Shown here: positions 8,198 to 16,007 of the stretch, one piece after another | Numbering within the stretch: the stretch's first letter is position 1 | How the letters are laid out: every line of letters starts with the position of its first letter | Assembly (NCBI GenBank): GCA_002438505.1 | Contig: DJPI01000004.1 | Coordinates: forward strand, 1-35,109 | Length of the DNA stretch: 35,109 bases | Direction: 5' to 3' | Origin: Ruminococcaceae bacterium UBA6416 | GTDB taxonomy: Bacteria > Bacillota > Clostridia > Oscillospirales > Acutalibacteraceae | The notes under the pieces: generated by a model | Database searches by the model: none | What the model was told of the DNA's origin: nothing | Seen by the model: only the letters and a program-made list of their open reading frames with translations | Position numbers and translations under genes: made by a program

Positions 8198-10492
8198 TCA
8201 AATTTTCCAGATCTCCTTTGCGTATTCCCTTACGGTTCGGTCTGAGGAAAAATATGCGCTTGAGGCGGTGTTCATAAGCGACTTTTTGAAATACTCTTTT
8301 TTGTTTTTCCAATCGTGCGCCGCCCTTTCCGCCGTTTCGGCGAATGATTCAAAATCGGCAAGAACCATATATCGGTCGTTTTCCAAAAGAAGCTTTTTGA
8401 TTTTTGAAAAGCATTCGTCCTTTTCGAGCGTTCCGTCCGTTAGCGCGTCAACGGCCATTCTCACCCTGTCCGATGATTCATAAATTTGAACGCCGTCATA
8501 AAGGCTCTTAACTTTTTCAACCTCTTCCTCGCGCAGACCAAAAATATAATTGTTCTCCTCACCGGCAAGCTTCACAATTTCAATGTTTGCGCCGTCAAAG
8601 GTTCCGATTGTTGGTGCGCCGCAGAGCATGAATTTCATGTTGCCCGTTCCGCTCGCCTCCGTCCCGGCGAGTGAAAGCTGGAGAGAATAATCAGCCGCCG
8701 GAATCAGCTTTTGTGCCTTTGAAACATTGTAATCGGAAACAAAAACAACCTTCAGCCTGCCCTCAAGGGAGGAGTCTGCGTTGATAATCTTTGAAAGGCG
8801 GCAGATGAATTCAATTATCAGCTTTGCTTCCATATAGCCGGATGCAGCCTTTCCGGAAAAAATGAACGTCATTTTCGGCAAAGAAAGCAGCTCTCCGCTT
8901 TTCATTTTTCGGTAAAAATAGAGCACCGCAAGAGCACCGAGAAGCTGGCGCTTGTATTCATGAATGCGCTTGATTTGAACAAAAAAGACGCTGTCCTCGT
9001 CAACCGCCACTCCCTCGTTTTTGCGTAAAACGGCGCAAAGCTCCTTTTTGTTCTTTTTTCTGATTTCAAAAAGGTTTTCAAGAACCTCATCACTGTTCCG
9101 AAACTCTTTGAGCTTTTCAATCGAGCCAACGTCTTTAACAACATCGGTTTTGAGAAGAGAGCAAAGGTAATCATAAAGTCTTTCATCGGCAAGGGCAAGC
9201 CAGCGCCGCTCGGTAATTCCGTTGGTCTTGTTTGAAAAACGCTCGGGAAAAAGCTCATGCCACTGCGAAAGGGTGCTTCTTGCAATAATATCGCTGTGGA
9301 TTTTTGCAACGCCGTTGATATGTGAGCAGACAAAGCAGGCAAGGTTCGCCATATGAACAAGGCCGTCTTTAATTATCAGGCAATCCTCAAGGCGGTCGGT
9401 CTTTCCCTCAAGCTCATAAACAAGCTTTTTGTTGATTTCTTCAATAACCGAGTAAACCTTGGGAAGAAGCGCGGAGAACATTTCCGCGTTCCATTTTTCG
9501 AGCGCTTCACTCATCACGGTGTGGTTTGTATATGAAAAGATTCTTTGCGCAAGAGAGAGTGACTCGTCAAAGCTCTTTCCCCTTTTCATCATCAGACGCA
9601 CAAATTCGGGAATGGCTATTGTCGGGTGAGTATCATTGAGCTGAACGGCAATGCGTTCGGGCAGCTCTTTCCAGTGCTTTTCGTCATAAATTTCAGAAAG
9701 AATGTTCTGCAAGGCCGCCGAGGTGAAAAAATACTGCTGGCGCAGGCGCAGTATTTTTCCGCTTTCAGTTGAATCGTCCGGATATAAAAAGGCGGAAATT
9801 GCTTTTGCCTCGTTCTCCTTTTCAAACGCTTTTGAGATATCGCTTTTTGAAAAGGACGTGAAGTCAACCTTTTCCTCGCTTTCGCAGTCATAAAGGCGCA
9901 GGCGGTTGACCTTTTCGTTTTTGTATCCGGGAACAAAATAATCATACGGAACGGCAACAACCGTCATATCGGAAAACTCAATTTTGACCTGCTCGTTATC
10001 CTTGCGTTCGCCGAACGGGTCTGGAAAAATCTCCCAGTCATCGGGGTACTCGACCTGCTTTGAGCCTTCAATTTTCTGGCGGAAAAGGCCGAACTTATAA
10101 CGTATTCCGTAGCCGTCAAGATTCAGTCCGACCGTTGCCGCGCTTTCAAGGAAGCAGGCTGCAAGTCTGCCGAGTCCGCCGTTTCCGAAGGCGTAGTCCG
10201 GAATGATTGAAAACTCTTCAAAGCTTCTTCCGTTTTTTGCAAAGAGCCTTTTTGCCTCGTCAAGCACTCCGAGGTTTTGAAGGTTCGACTCAATGAGTGA
10301 GCCTATGAGAAATTCTGCCGAAAAGTACGCCGCACGCTTGCCCCTTTCGCTCCTGTAATCAAAAGGACGGCAAAGCGCGTTTGCCGCTGCCGCGGTCACG
10401 TCATAAAGCTCCTGGACGGACAGCTCTTTGATGTTCTTATCATATTTTTCACCGAGAATTTCATTAAAAATACTGCCGAAGGTTTTTTTCAT
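8198..10492 (-). CDS. glgP: Glycogen/starch/alpha-glucan phosphorylase
   Basis: This GT35 enzyme releases glucose-1-phosphate from alpha-1,4-glucans using pyridoxal phosphate. The 764-residue protein shows family blocks: YFSAEFLIG near the N-terminus, FGNGGLGRLAACF, NDTHPTIAIPE, VQIKRIHEYKRQLL, and the cofactor-binding region SGTGNMKFMLCGAPTIGT with the PLP lysine at about residue 620. The ATG at 10492 has a weak GGAAAGG upstream. It is probably monocistronic, lying between the ribosomal-protein operon and hprK. Whether it prefers glycogen or maltodextrin cannot be told from sequence alone. Confidence 0.95.
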   Translation of the reverse strand: MKKTFGSIFNEILGEKYDKNIKELSVQELYDVTAAAANALCRPFDYRSERGKRAAYFSAEFLIGSLIESNLQNLGVLDEAKRLFAKNGRSFEEFSIIPDYAFGNGGLGRLAACFLESAATVGLNLDGYGIRYKFGLFRQKIEGSKQVEYPDDWEIFPDPFGERKDNEQVKIEFSDMTVVAVPYDYFVPGYKNEKVNRLRLYDCESEEKVDFTSFSKSDISKAFEKENEAKAISAFLYPDDSTESGKILRLRQQYFFTSAALQNILSEIYDEKHWKELPERIAVQLNDTHPTIAIPEFVRLMMKRGKSFDESLSLAQRIFSYTNHTVMSEALEKWNAEMFSALLPKVYSVIEEINKKLVYELEGKTDRLEDCLIIKDGLVHMANLACFVCSHINGVAKIHSDIIARSTLSQWHELFPERFSNKTNGITERRWLALADERLYDYLCSLLKTDVVKDVGSIEKLKEFRNSDEVLENLFEIRKKNKKELCAVLRKNEGVAVDEDSVFFVQIKRIHEYKRQLLGALAVLYFYRKMKSGELLSLPKMTFIFSGKAASGYMEAKLIIEFICRLSKIINADSSLEGRLKVVFVSDYNVSKAQKLIPAADYSLQLSLAGTEASGTGNMKFMLCGAPTIGTFDGANIEIVKLAGEENNYIFGLREEEVEKVKSLYDGVQIYESSDRVRMAVDALTDGTLEKDECFSKIKKLLLENDRYMVLADFESFAETAERAAHDWKNKKEYFKKSLMNTASSAYFSSDRTVREYAKEIWKI

Positions 10493-10539
10493 ATTGCAAC
10501 AGCCTTTCCGGCCACAAGGAATAACAAAACGTGCATTTT

Positions 10540-10564
10540 CGCCTTGCTGTAGCCGGACAAGGCG
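10540..10564. other. Hairpin in the glgP leader region
   Basis: A 7-base inverted repeat (CGCCTTG/CAAGGCG, 11-base loop) sits about 50 bases upstream of glgP. It has no U-run on either strand. It could be a leader structure or a scattered genomic palindrome. I saw no convincing promoter hexamers for glgP in 10493-10669. Confidence 0.35.
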
Positions 10565-10669
10565 TGACGGTAATTTTGAGAGGCATATAATTCTGTTTGG
10601 CGCAATTTCTCACGCTGAACGCCCAAAATATTATTGACCGGGAAAGATTGAAATATGAAAACCGGACGC

Positions 10670-10702
10670 AAAAAAGCACCCGCCTTTTCAGACGAGTGCT
10701 TT
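10670..10702 (-). terminator. Terminator of the rpsF-ssb-rpsR operon
   Basis: On the minus strand an AAAGCACTCGTC arm pairs, with two G:U pairs, to GGCGGGTGCTTT and runs into a U-tract. It lies about 20 bases after the rpsR stop. Confidence 0.85.
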
Positions 10703-10721
10703 GAAAATATGCAAATTAAAC

Positions 10722-10967
10722 TCAGTCGCTTGTATAGGGCATGAGAGCAACCTGACGTGCGCGCTTAATGGCGGTTGTCAGTTCACGCTGATGACGGGCA
10801 CAAGTGCCTGTTACACGGCGGGGAAGAATCTTTGCGCGGTCAGAAGTGAACTTGCGCAGCTTCTGAGTGTCCTTATAGTCGATTGATTCAACCTTATCAA
10901 CGCAGAAAGCGCAAACCTTTTTGCGAGACTTTCTGTTCGGACGGCCGTTTCCTCTTTCATATGCCAT
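10722..10967 (-). CDS. rpsR: 30S ribosomal protein bS18
   Basis: This 81-residue basic protein has the bS18 pattern: a CAFC pair near the N-terminus (a possible zinc-binding version), then LRKFTSDRAKILPRR and ARHQRELTTAIKRARQ. It binds the small subunit as a heterodimer with bS6. The ATG at 10967 is preceded by AAGGAGGAA. It is the last gene of the rpsF-ssb-rpsR operon, 35 bases after ssb. Confidence 0.97.
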   Translation of the reverse strand: MAYERGNGRPNRKSRKKVCAFCVDKVESIDYKDTQKLRKFTSDRAKILPRRVTGTCARHQRELTTAIKRARQVALMPYTSD

Positions 10968-11002
10968 TGGTTATTCCTCCTTGTTAAAATTTTCAGTTGC
11001 AA

Positions 11003-11446
11003 TCAGAACGGAAGATCCTCGTCATCGGTAATTTCTTCAAAATCACCGGGAACCGCTGTCTGATAAGCGGGAACAGGCGCTGCTGCCTGCGCCGGAGCGG
11101 CAAACGCGGCATTTCCGCCGGTTTCAGCCTTTGAGCCGCAGAAGCTGACATCGCGAGCAAGAACCTCATAAACAGTCCTTTTTGCGCCGGTGTTATCGTC
11201 ATACTGACGCATCTGCATCTGACCTTGAACGGCAATCATTGAGCCTTTTGAAAAGTAACGGCTGATAAAGTTCGCCGTACCCTCCCAGGCAACGATTGTG
11301 AAAAAGTCAGTCTGTCTTTGTTCACCGGCTCTTGCATAAGATCTGTCAACAGCAATGCGGAAACTGCAAACGCTTTTTCCGGTTGTTGTTGTCCGAAGTT
11401 CCGGATCCGCAACAAGGCGACCCATGAGAACGATACTGTTGAGCAT
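11003..11446 (-). CDS. ssb: Single-stranded DNA-binding protein SSB
   Basis: A 147-residue SSB with an N-terminal OB fold (opening MLNSIVLMGRLVADPELR, then FFTIVAWEGTA and VQGQMQMRQY), an Ala/Pro-rich linker, and the acidic tip DDEDLPF that binds partner proteins. It coats single-stranded DNA in replication and repair. It lies between rpsF and rpsR, the classic bacterial arrangement, 15 bases after rpsF, with an AGGAACG-like ribosome binding site. Confidence 0.97.
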   Translation of the reverse strand: MLNSIVLMGRLVADPELRTTTTGKSVCSFRIAVDRSYARAGEQRQTDFFTIVAWEGTANFISRYFSKGSMIAVQGQMQMRQYDDNTGAKRTVYEVLARDVSFCGSKAETGGNAAFAAPAQAAAPVPAYQTAVPGDFEEITDDEDLPF

Positions 11447-11461
11447 AATGACGTTCCTCCC

Positions 11462-11743
11462 TTATTTCTTGACAGTGAGTGAACGCAGAACGCCTTCAGT
11501 AATGTTAACAACACGGTCAAGCTCGGCGGGGAATTCCGGCTCGCTTGAGTAGTTGACAAGAACATAATAGCCCTCTGTCTCATAGTTGATGGGATAAGCG
11601 AGCTTACGGCTGCCCCACACGTCAACAGAATCAATGGCGCCGTGCGCCTCGATGAGGGACTTGAACTTTTCAACCAGAGCGTTAACAGCTTCTTCTCCGT
11701 TAGCTACTGAAAAGACTAACATGGTTTCATAGTTGTTTGTCAT
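11462..11743 (-). CDS. rpsF: 30S ribosomal protein bS6
   Basis: This 93-residue protein matches bS6 (YETMLVFSV, then WGSRKLAYPINYETEGYYVLVNY). It pairs with bS18 in the small-subunit platform. The ATG at 11743 has AAGGAGG nine bases upstream; the longer open frame upstream is leader sequence and lies downstream of the -10 box. It is the first gene of the operon with ssb and rpsR. Confidence 0.97.
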   Translation of the reverse strand: MTNNYETMLVFSVANGEEAVNALVEKFKSLIEAHGAIDSVDVWGSRKLAYPINYETEGYYVLVNYSSEPEFPAELDRVVNITEGVLRSLTVKK

Positions 11744-11770
11744 TGTTTTGCACCTCCTTATGGACTTTAG

Positions 11771-11815
11771 GCCCCCTGAAAAGCGGGAGCAAAGAGCGCC
11801 GCATACGTTACGGCG
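11771..11815 (-). promoter_or_regulatory. Structured rpsF leader (possible S6:S18 autoregulatory element)
   Basis: Between the promoter and the rpsF ribosome binding site the minus-strand RNA can form two GC-rich hairpins, at 11797-11815 and 11771-11790. Many bacteria regulate rpsF through an S6:S18 complex that binds a leader stem with a CCG bulge. Position and GC-rich stems agree with that, but I could not confirm the motif. Confidence 0.35.
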
Positions 11816-11821
11816 GAGAAG

Positions 11822-11850
11822 ATTATACCAACATTTCTCCGCTTTGTCAA
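11822..11850 (-). promoter_or_regulatory. Near-consensus promoter for rpsF-ssb-rpsR
   Basis: TTGACA (11850-11845), a 17-base spacer and TATAAT (11827-11822) on the minus strand. Both hexamers are perfect sigma-A consensus, as expected for a ribosomal-protein operon. Confidence 0.92.
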
Positions 11851-11874
11851 GTCTTGCGGACATTAAAAATCAGG

Positions 11875-11897
11875 TTTTCAAGAAAATTTCTTGAAAA
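11875..11897. repeat. Perfect 11-base inverted repeat between divergent rpsF and phosphatase promoters
   Basis: Arms TTTTCAAGAAA and TTTCTTGAAAA flank a single central A. The core TTTCAAGAA recurs at 11947-11955, inside the spacer of the phosphatase promoter, 71 bases away. There is no U-run to make it a terminator. It resembles a dimeric-regulator site; no regulator is known for it. Confidence 0.5.
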
Positions 11898-11939
11898 AGC
11901 CCTGTGTTCGCAAAAAGCATCCGGCTCGCGCCCGGCCTA

Positions 11940-11968
11940 TTGAAAATTTCAAGAATTTGTATTACAAT
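11940..11968 (+). promoter_or_regulatory. Promoter of the alkaline phosphatase gene
   Basis: TTGAAA (11940-11945), a 17-base spacer, TACAAT (11963-11968), then AAAGGAG at 11985-11991 before the ATG at 12001. The -35 box is part of a small palindrome, TTGAAA-A-TTTCAA. Confidence 0.8.
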
Positions 11969-12000
11969 AGATAAATAAATTTTCAAAGGAGAAAAGCAAA

Positions 12001-13125
12001 ATGAAAGCATTCCTCAAAAAAGCAATTTCAGCATCGCTTGCGCTGTTTTTGAGCCTTTACTGCCTCATCGGCCTCGGAAACAATGTCAGCGATGACTACC
12101 GCGAGTACAAAAATGTTATCCTCATGATAGGCGATGGAATGGGTGTTAACACCGTTTCCGCAACAAGAGACACAAGGGGCGTTGAGCTGAACCTTGACAA
12201 AATGCCCGTCTACGGCCGTTCAGACACACGCTCGTTCATTCTTGATTACACCGACTCCGCAGCCGGCGGAAGCGCTCTTTCCTGCGGTGTTAGAATTTGG
12301 GCAAACTCCGTTGCAATTTTCCCGTTTTATCCGTTCTCACTGACAAAGCAAAAGGTTCCCGTCTCTCTCACCGAGCTTGCAAAAGCCAACGGAAAAAGCG
12401 CCGGTGTTGTCACAACGGACAAAACCTCGGGCGCAACGCCTGCGTCTTTTTCGGCTCACGCCATTGCAAGAAAGCTTGAAAAAACAATCAGTGAGCAGCA
12501 GCTTGAATCTGACCTTGACCTGATTTGGGGCTGCGAGTCCGCAAGCATTTCCAAGGAAAAATGCGAGGAAAACGGCTTCGCCTTTGTTCAAACCGCAACT
12601 CAGCTTGAGGCGCTTGAAAGCTCAAGCCGTTCCTTCGCTCAGTTTGATTTTGACGAGATGAAAAACTGCACCGGCAAAAAGGACACCCCGTCCATTGAAC
12701 AGATGACCAAAAAGGCCATTGACCTTCTTGATGACAACGAAAACGGCTTTTTCCTCATGGTTGAGGGCGCCTGCATTGACAAGTTTTCACACAAGAATAA
12801 TCTTGAGGGCGCAACAATGAACCTTGTTGAATTTGACAAGGCCGTTGGTTATGCAATGGATTACGCCGCAAAGGACGGAGACACGCTTGTTGTTGTCACC
12901 GCAGACCACGAGACCGGCGGAATCAAATATAACGGCGTCACCGGAGAATACTACTACACCTCAGAGGGTCACACAACGGCCGATGTTCCGCTTTATGTTT
13001 CCGCAAGGGACGCAGGCTTCACAGACGGCGCGATTGTTGAAAACCGCCAGATAAGCGTTCAGATTGCACGCGTCATGGGCTACGGCAAGGACCAGTTCCC
13101 GGCCGTTAAGGGATTCACAATGTGA
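12001..13125 (+). CDS. Secreted alkaline phosphatase (PhoA family)
   Basis: A 374-residue alkaline phosphatase, predicted to cleave phosphomonoesters outside the membrane. Residues 1-26 form a signal peptide (KK, then a hydrophobic stretch). Metal and catalytic motifs are visible: GDGMG at 44-48, the nucleophile Ser86 in TDSAAGG, EGACIDKFSH, VTADHETGG and EGHTTADVP. These are the conserved metal ligands of the family. The gene has its own promoter and terminator and is divergent from rpsF. Spacing between motifs is normal and nothing suggests truncation. Confidence 0.92.
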   Translation: MKAFLKKAISASLALFLSLYCLIGLGNNVSDDYREYKNVILMIGDGMGVNTVSATRDTRGVELNLDKMPVYGRSDTRSFILDYTDSAAGGSALSCGVRIWANSVAIFPFYPFSLTKQKVPVSLTELAKANGKSAGVVTTDKTSGATPASFSAHAIARKLEKTISEQQLESDLDLIWGCESASISKEKCEENGFAFVQTATQLEALESSSRSFAQFDFDEMKNCTGKKDTPSIEQMTKKAIDLLDDNENGFFLMVEGACIDKFSHKNNLEGATMNLVEFDKAVGYAMDYAAKDGDTLVVVTADHETGGIKYNGVTGEYYYTSEGHTTADVPLYVSARDAGFTDGAIVENRQISVQIARVMGYGKDQFPAVKGFTM

Positions 13126-13144
13126 TTTTAATTTGATTTCAGAT

Positions 13145-13180
13145 AAAAAACGCACGTTCGGTTTGAGCGTGCGTTTTTTT
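13145..13180 (+). terminator. Terminator of the alkaline phosphatase gene
   Basis: AAAAAACGCACG pairs with CGTGCGTTTTTT around an 11-base loop, starting about 20 bases after the stop. The A-rich and U-rich ends could also work in reverse. Between here and 13303 I see only a small 6-base hairpin at 13243-13258 and no gene. Confidence 0.9.
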
Positions 13181-13303
13181 GTTTGTTTTTTATTGCAAGG
13201 TTTTTGATTTCTTTTCAGGCTTTCACGCTCCGCCGGGGGCTTTTGAGAGTTGTCTCAAGGCGCAGCGAAAAACCACACACTGTGTTTTGTTTTAAGGGTG
13301 TGT

Positions 13304-14563
13304 TTAATAGTGTGCTATGCCGCACTTGCATTGTTTATTCTGCTTAAAAATCTTTTGGAAGAACAAAATGATCTTAAAGAAGAAGTTGGCAATGCCCTTT
13401 TTATGACAATAACAGGGGCAATTTGCGGAGGGGTTATCAGGCTGAGAGGGATCAGCAGGAGCCTCTTTTTCGGTTTCGTCAACAACGGCATAGTAGCTGA
13501 AATGCGTTGTTTCAAAAATAATATAACCGTCAACAATGCTGCTTTCAAGTTTTTCAAGTCTGCCATCGTTTGTAATATAATATACGGTTGTGTTTTTGGG
13601 ATCATATCCTTTCGGAAGCGGGATTTTTACCCAAACAGAACCGTTGGGCTGAACTTTTTCACCGTCAACGGTTGTTGTGATGTCAAAGAGAACTTTTTGG
13701 CAATTTTTCTTTTCAGTGTTAAGAACATTGAAAGCGACTCCTTCGGTCACCAAGGAAACATTGAGCGTAATGTCACCGCTGTAAACTCCGTCCAAATACG
13801 TTATGTAAGCACCGGTATCTGAATTTACAACTTCGTTGATAGCAACAAACTTCAATTCATCATAATGGTTTGCATATTTCTCAGCTTCACTGCCCTTATA
13901 TCCGATTATCGTAAAACCTTGAAGCATTTCGCCTGCAATATATCCTCCTTCAATTTCAGAATATTCCAGCAAGCGTCCGAAAGCATCCATAGAAATTTCT
14001 GTGAGGCTCTTTGGCAGGGTTACGGATTTAAGGGAAGGACAACCTATAAAAGCTCCATAGCCAATTTTGGTTACACCCTCCGGAATGATGACACTTGAAA
14101 GACTTGTGCAAAAACCAAATGCATACCAATCAATTGTTTCTACACTGCTCGGAAGAGTAACACTTGTCAATCCGGTGCAGGCATAAAACGCTCCGATACC
14201 AATAGAAACAACACTATCGGGAATTTTAATACTTGTCAGTCCGGTGCAGAGAGCAAATGCATCTATGCCAATAGAAACAACGCTGTCTGGAATAATAACG
14301 CTTGTTATGGAAGCGCATTTAAGGAACGCCTCATAGCCAATAGCAACAACAGGATATCCGCCAAGCGTGCCGGGAATTACTATGTCTCCGCTGATGCTGT
14401 CATCACAATCAGTAATTGTTGCTTTGTCGTTTTCAATCGTATAGGCATAATAACCTTCTGTGAATACTTCACTATCTTCAGCGTTCGCCATAAACGGTAC
14501 AGCGCAAAGAAGCATCATAAATGCCATAAAAATTGAGACTGTTCTTTTTAATTTGTTTTTCAT
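13304..14563 (-). CDS. Secreted BspA-type leucine-rich-repeat protein with Cys/aromatic C-terminal tail
   Basis: This 419-residue protein has a signal peptide (residues 1-28, ending FMANA). From about residue 65 to 205 come at least five LRR_5/BspA repeats of the form (S/T)-x-x-IPDSVVSIGxxAFxxCTGL. A beta-rich middle part of unknown fold follows, then an acidic Pro-rich linker. The last 38 residues (382-419) hold CPCYC, a strongly aromatic/hydrophobic helix and CKCG, ending HY. BspA-like proteins are usually surface or adhesion proteins in gut bacteria; the ligand is unknown. The ATG at 14563 has GAAAGGATG upstream. Confidence 0.85.
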   Translation of the reverse strand: MKNKLKRTVSIFMAFMMLLCAVPFMANAEDSEVFTEGYYAYTIENDKATITDCDDSISGDIVIPGTLGGYPVVAIGYEAFLKCASITSVIIPDSVVSIGIDAFALCTGLTSIKIPDSVVSIGIGAFYACTGLTSVTLPSSVETIDWYAFGFCTSLSSVIIPEGVTKIGYGAFIGCPSLKSVTLPKSLTEISMDAFGRLLEYSEIEGGYIAGEMLQGFTIIGYKGSEAEKYANHYDELKFVAINEVVNSDTGAYITYLDGVYSGDITLNVSLVTEGVAFNVLNTEKKNCQKVLFDITTTVDGEKVQPNGSVWVKIPLPKGYDPKNTTVYYITNDGRLEKLESSIVDGYIIFETTHFSYYAVVDETEKEAPADPSQPDNPSANCPCYCHKKGIANFFFKIILFFQKIFKQNKQCKCGIAHY

Positions 14564-14635
14564 CTGATTTCATCCTTTCAGTAAAAGTTTGTGTTTGTCC
14601 TCAAAAATAACTGAAACTGCCCCCCTTTCATAAAA

Positions 14636-14792
14636 ATAAAAAGTGCGCCTCCAAACGAGACGCACTGCAAAAATGCATCTCATTTGTTGGCGCACAAATG
14701 AACTTAATACCACAAGAAAAGGATATAGTTATAAGAGGATGCACTTTTACCAAAAAGAGATCCTTAACTTGCGGGATATTAAGTTGTGCGCC
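14636..14792 (-). ncRNA. Structured leader or small RNA with terminator, upstream of the LRR gene
   Basis: From the promoter at 14799-14827 the minus-strand transcript would begin near 14792 with GGCGCACAA. An imperfect inverted repeat of about 33-36 bases (14760-14792 against 14689-14724) forms a long stem around a 35-base loop. A terminator hairpin (14642-14666) and a U-rich run follow. The GUGCGCC segment at the base of the long stem could instead pair with the GGCGCAC arm of the terminator, and a GAGAUGCA/UGC-UCUC pairing also overlaps it. Such mutually exclusive stems are typical of attenuators. It could regulate the LRR gene 72 bases downstream, be a free-standing sRNA, or be a small inverted-repeat element. 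No known riboswitch class was recognised. Confidence 0.5.
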
Positions 14793-14798
14793 GCTTAT

Positions 14799-14827
14799 AA
14801 TATATCACAAACGAAATGAAAAATCAA
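14799..14827 (-). promoter_or_regulatory. Promoter of the structured RNA upstream of the LRR gene
   Basis: TTGATT (14827-14822), a 17-base spacer, TATATT (14804-14799) on the minus strand. It is placed so that transcription starts exactly at the long stem. Confidence 0.65.
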
Positions 14828-14854
14828 TATTTTTAGAACAAATAAATACAACGC

Positions 14855-14884
14855 AAAAAAGCTGCCGTTTCCGGCAGCTTTTCC
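14855..14884 (-). terminator. Terminator of the VOR-ilvE operon
   Basis: An 11-base perfect stem (AAAAGCTGCCG and its complement) with a four-base loop, followed by a U-run on the minus strand, 16 bases after the ilvE stop. Confidence 0.93.
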
Positions 14885-14899
14885 TGTTTCGATTATATT

Positions 14900-15973
14900 T
14901 TACGCCTTATCAACAAAGACTCTCCAGCCTCTTGTGTCCTCTTTCTTTGCCCACTGAATTCCGGTGAGCTCATCATAAAGCTTTTGAGTGAGAGGGCCGA
15001 TTTTTCCATCGCCGATGTTCATGACATCGTTTTCATAGCGCAGCTTGTTGACGGGAGAAACAACCGCAGCGGTACCGGTTCCGAAAACTTCTTCAAGCGA
15101 GCCGTCCTTTGCGGCGGCAACAAGCTCATCAACGGAAATTTTCCTTTCCTCAACCTCATAGCCCCAGTCCTTGCAGACCTTGAGTATCGAGTCGCGCGTG
15201 ATACCGGGAAGAATGCTTCCGTTGAGCGCCGGAGTGACAACCTTTCCGTTAATTTTGAAGCAGATGTTCATTGCTCCAACCTCTTCAATATACTTGCGTT
15301 CAACGCCGTCAAGCCAAAGAACCTGTGAATATCCGCTGTCATGAGCCTTGACCTGAGCCGCAAGACTTGCAACATAGTTTCCGCCGGTCTTTGTGAAGCC
15401 CATTCCGCCCCTGACCGCACGGACATACTCATCCTCAATCCAGATTGCAACCGGCTCAAGACCGCTTTCATAGTACGCTCCGGACGGAGAAAGGATAATC
15501 ATGAAAAGATAGGTTTTTGACGGCGCAACGCCGAGGAAGGCATCGGTTGCAATAACAAACGGACGGATGTAAAGCGATGTGCCCTCTTCGGTCGGTACCC
15601 AGTCGCGGTCAACGTCAACAACCGCTTTGACCGCTTCAACAAAGTCCTCCTCGGGAATTTCCGGAATGCAAAGACGTCTGCTTGAATTGTTGGCGCGCTT
15701 TGCGTTCATGTCCGGGCGGAAAAGATAGATGTTTCCGTCAACGCCGTGATAAGCTTTCATTCCCTCAAACATTTCCTGGCCGTAATGGAAAACCATTGCC
15801 GACGGCGGAAGGCTGATGTTGTCATAGGGAACAATTCTTGCGTCATGCCAGCCCTTTCCCTCGGTATAGTTCATGATGAACATATGGTCGGTAAAGATTT
15901 TTCCAAAGCCGAGCTTTTCGCCTTTTTTCGGCTTTTCCTTCGGTGATGTTGTTTTTGTGACTTTGATTTCCAT
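14900..15973 (-). CDS. ilvE: Branched-chain amino-acid aminotransferase IlvE
   Basis: This PLP fold-type IV enzyme interconverts valine, leucine or isoleucine with their 2-oxoacids using glutamate/2-oxoglutarate. The 357-residue protein has the PLP lysine at about 195 in MGFTKTGGNY, GQEMFEGMKAY near residue 65, EEVGAMN, and LPGITRDSIL toward the end. The ATG at 15973 has GAGGTG upstream; an in-frame TTG 21 bases earlier is less likely. It is the last gene of the operon with the four VOR subunits, so its 2-oxoacid substrate would be the product of reductive carboxylation. Operon control by a Val T-box supports a biosynthetic direction. Confidence 0.96.
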   Translation of the reverse strand: MEIKVTKTTSPKEKPKKGEKLGFGKIFTDHMFIMNYTEGKGWHDARIVPYDNISLPPSAMVFHYGQEMFEGMKAYHGVDGNIYLFRPDMNAKRANNSSRRLCIPEIPEEDFVEAVKAVVDVDRDWVPTEEGTSLYIRPFVIATDAFLGVAPSKTYLFMIILSPSGAYYESGLEPVAIWIEDEYVRAVRGGMGFTKTGGNYVASLAAQVKAHDSGYSQVLWLDGVERKYIEEVGAMNICFKINGKVVTPALNGSILPGITRDSILKVCKDWGYEVEERKISVDELVAAAKDGSLEEVFGTGTAAVVSPVNKLRYENDVMNIGDGKIGPLTQKLYDELTGIQWAKKEDTRGWRVFVDKA

Positions 15974-16007
15974 TGTGTATTGCACCTCTTTCAAGAATAT
16001 TTACCTT

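Noticed and set aside
13900..14400. Regularly spaced repeats resembling a short-repeat array
   Set aside because: Spacing of about 69 bases matches 23-residue leucine-rich repeats of the BspA type in frame; no spacer uniqueness or CRISPR palindrome.
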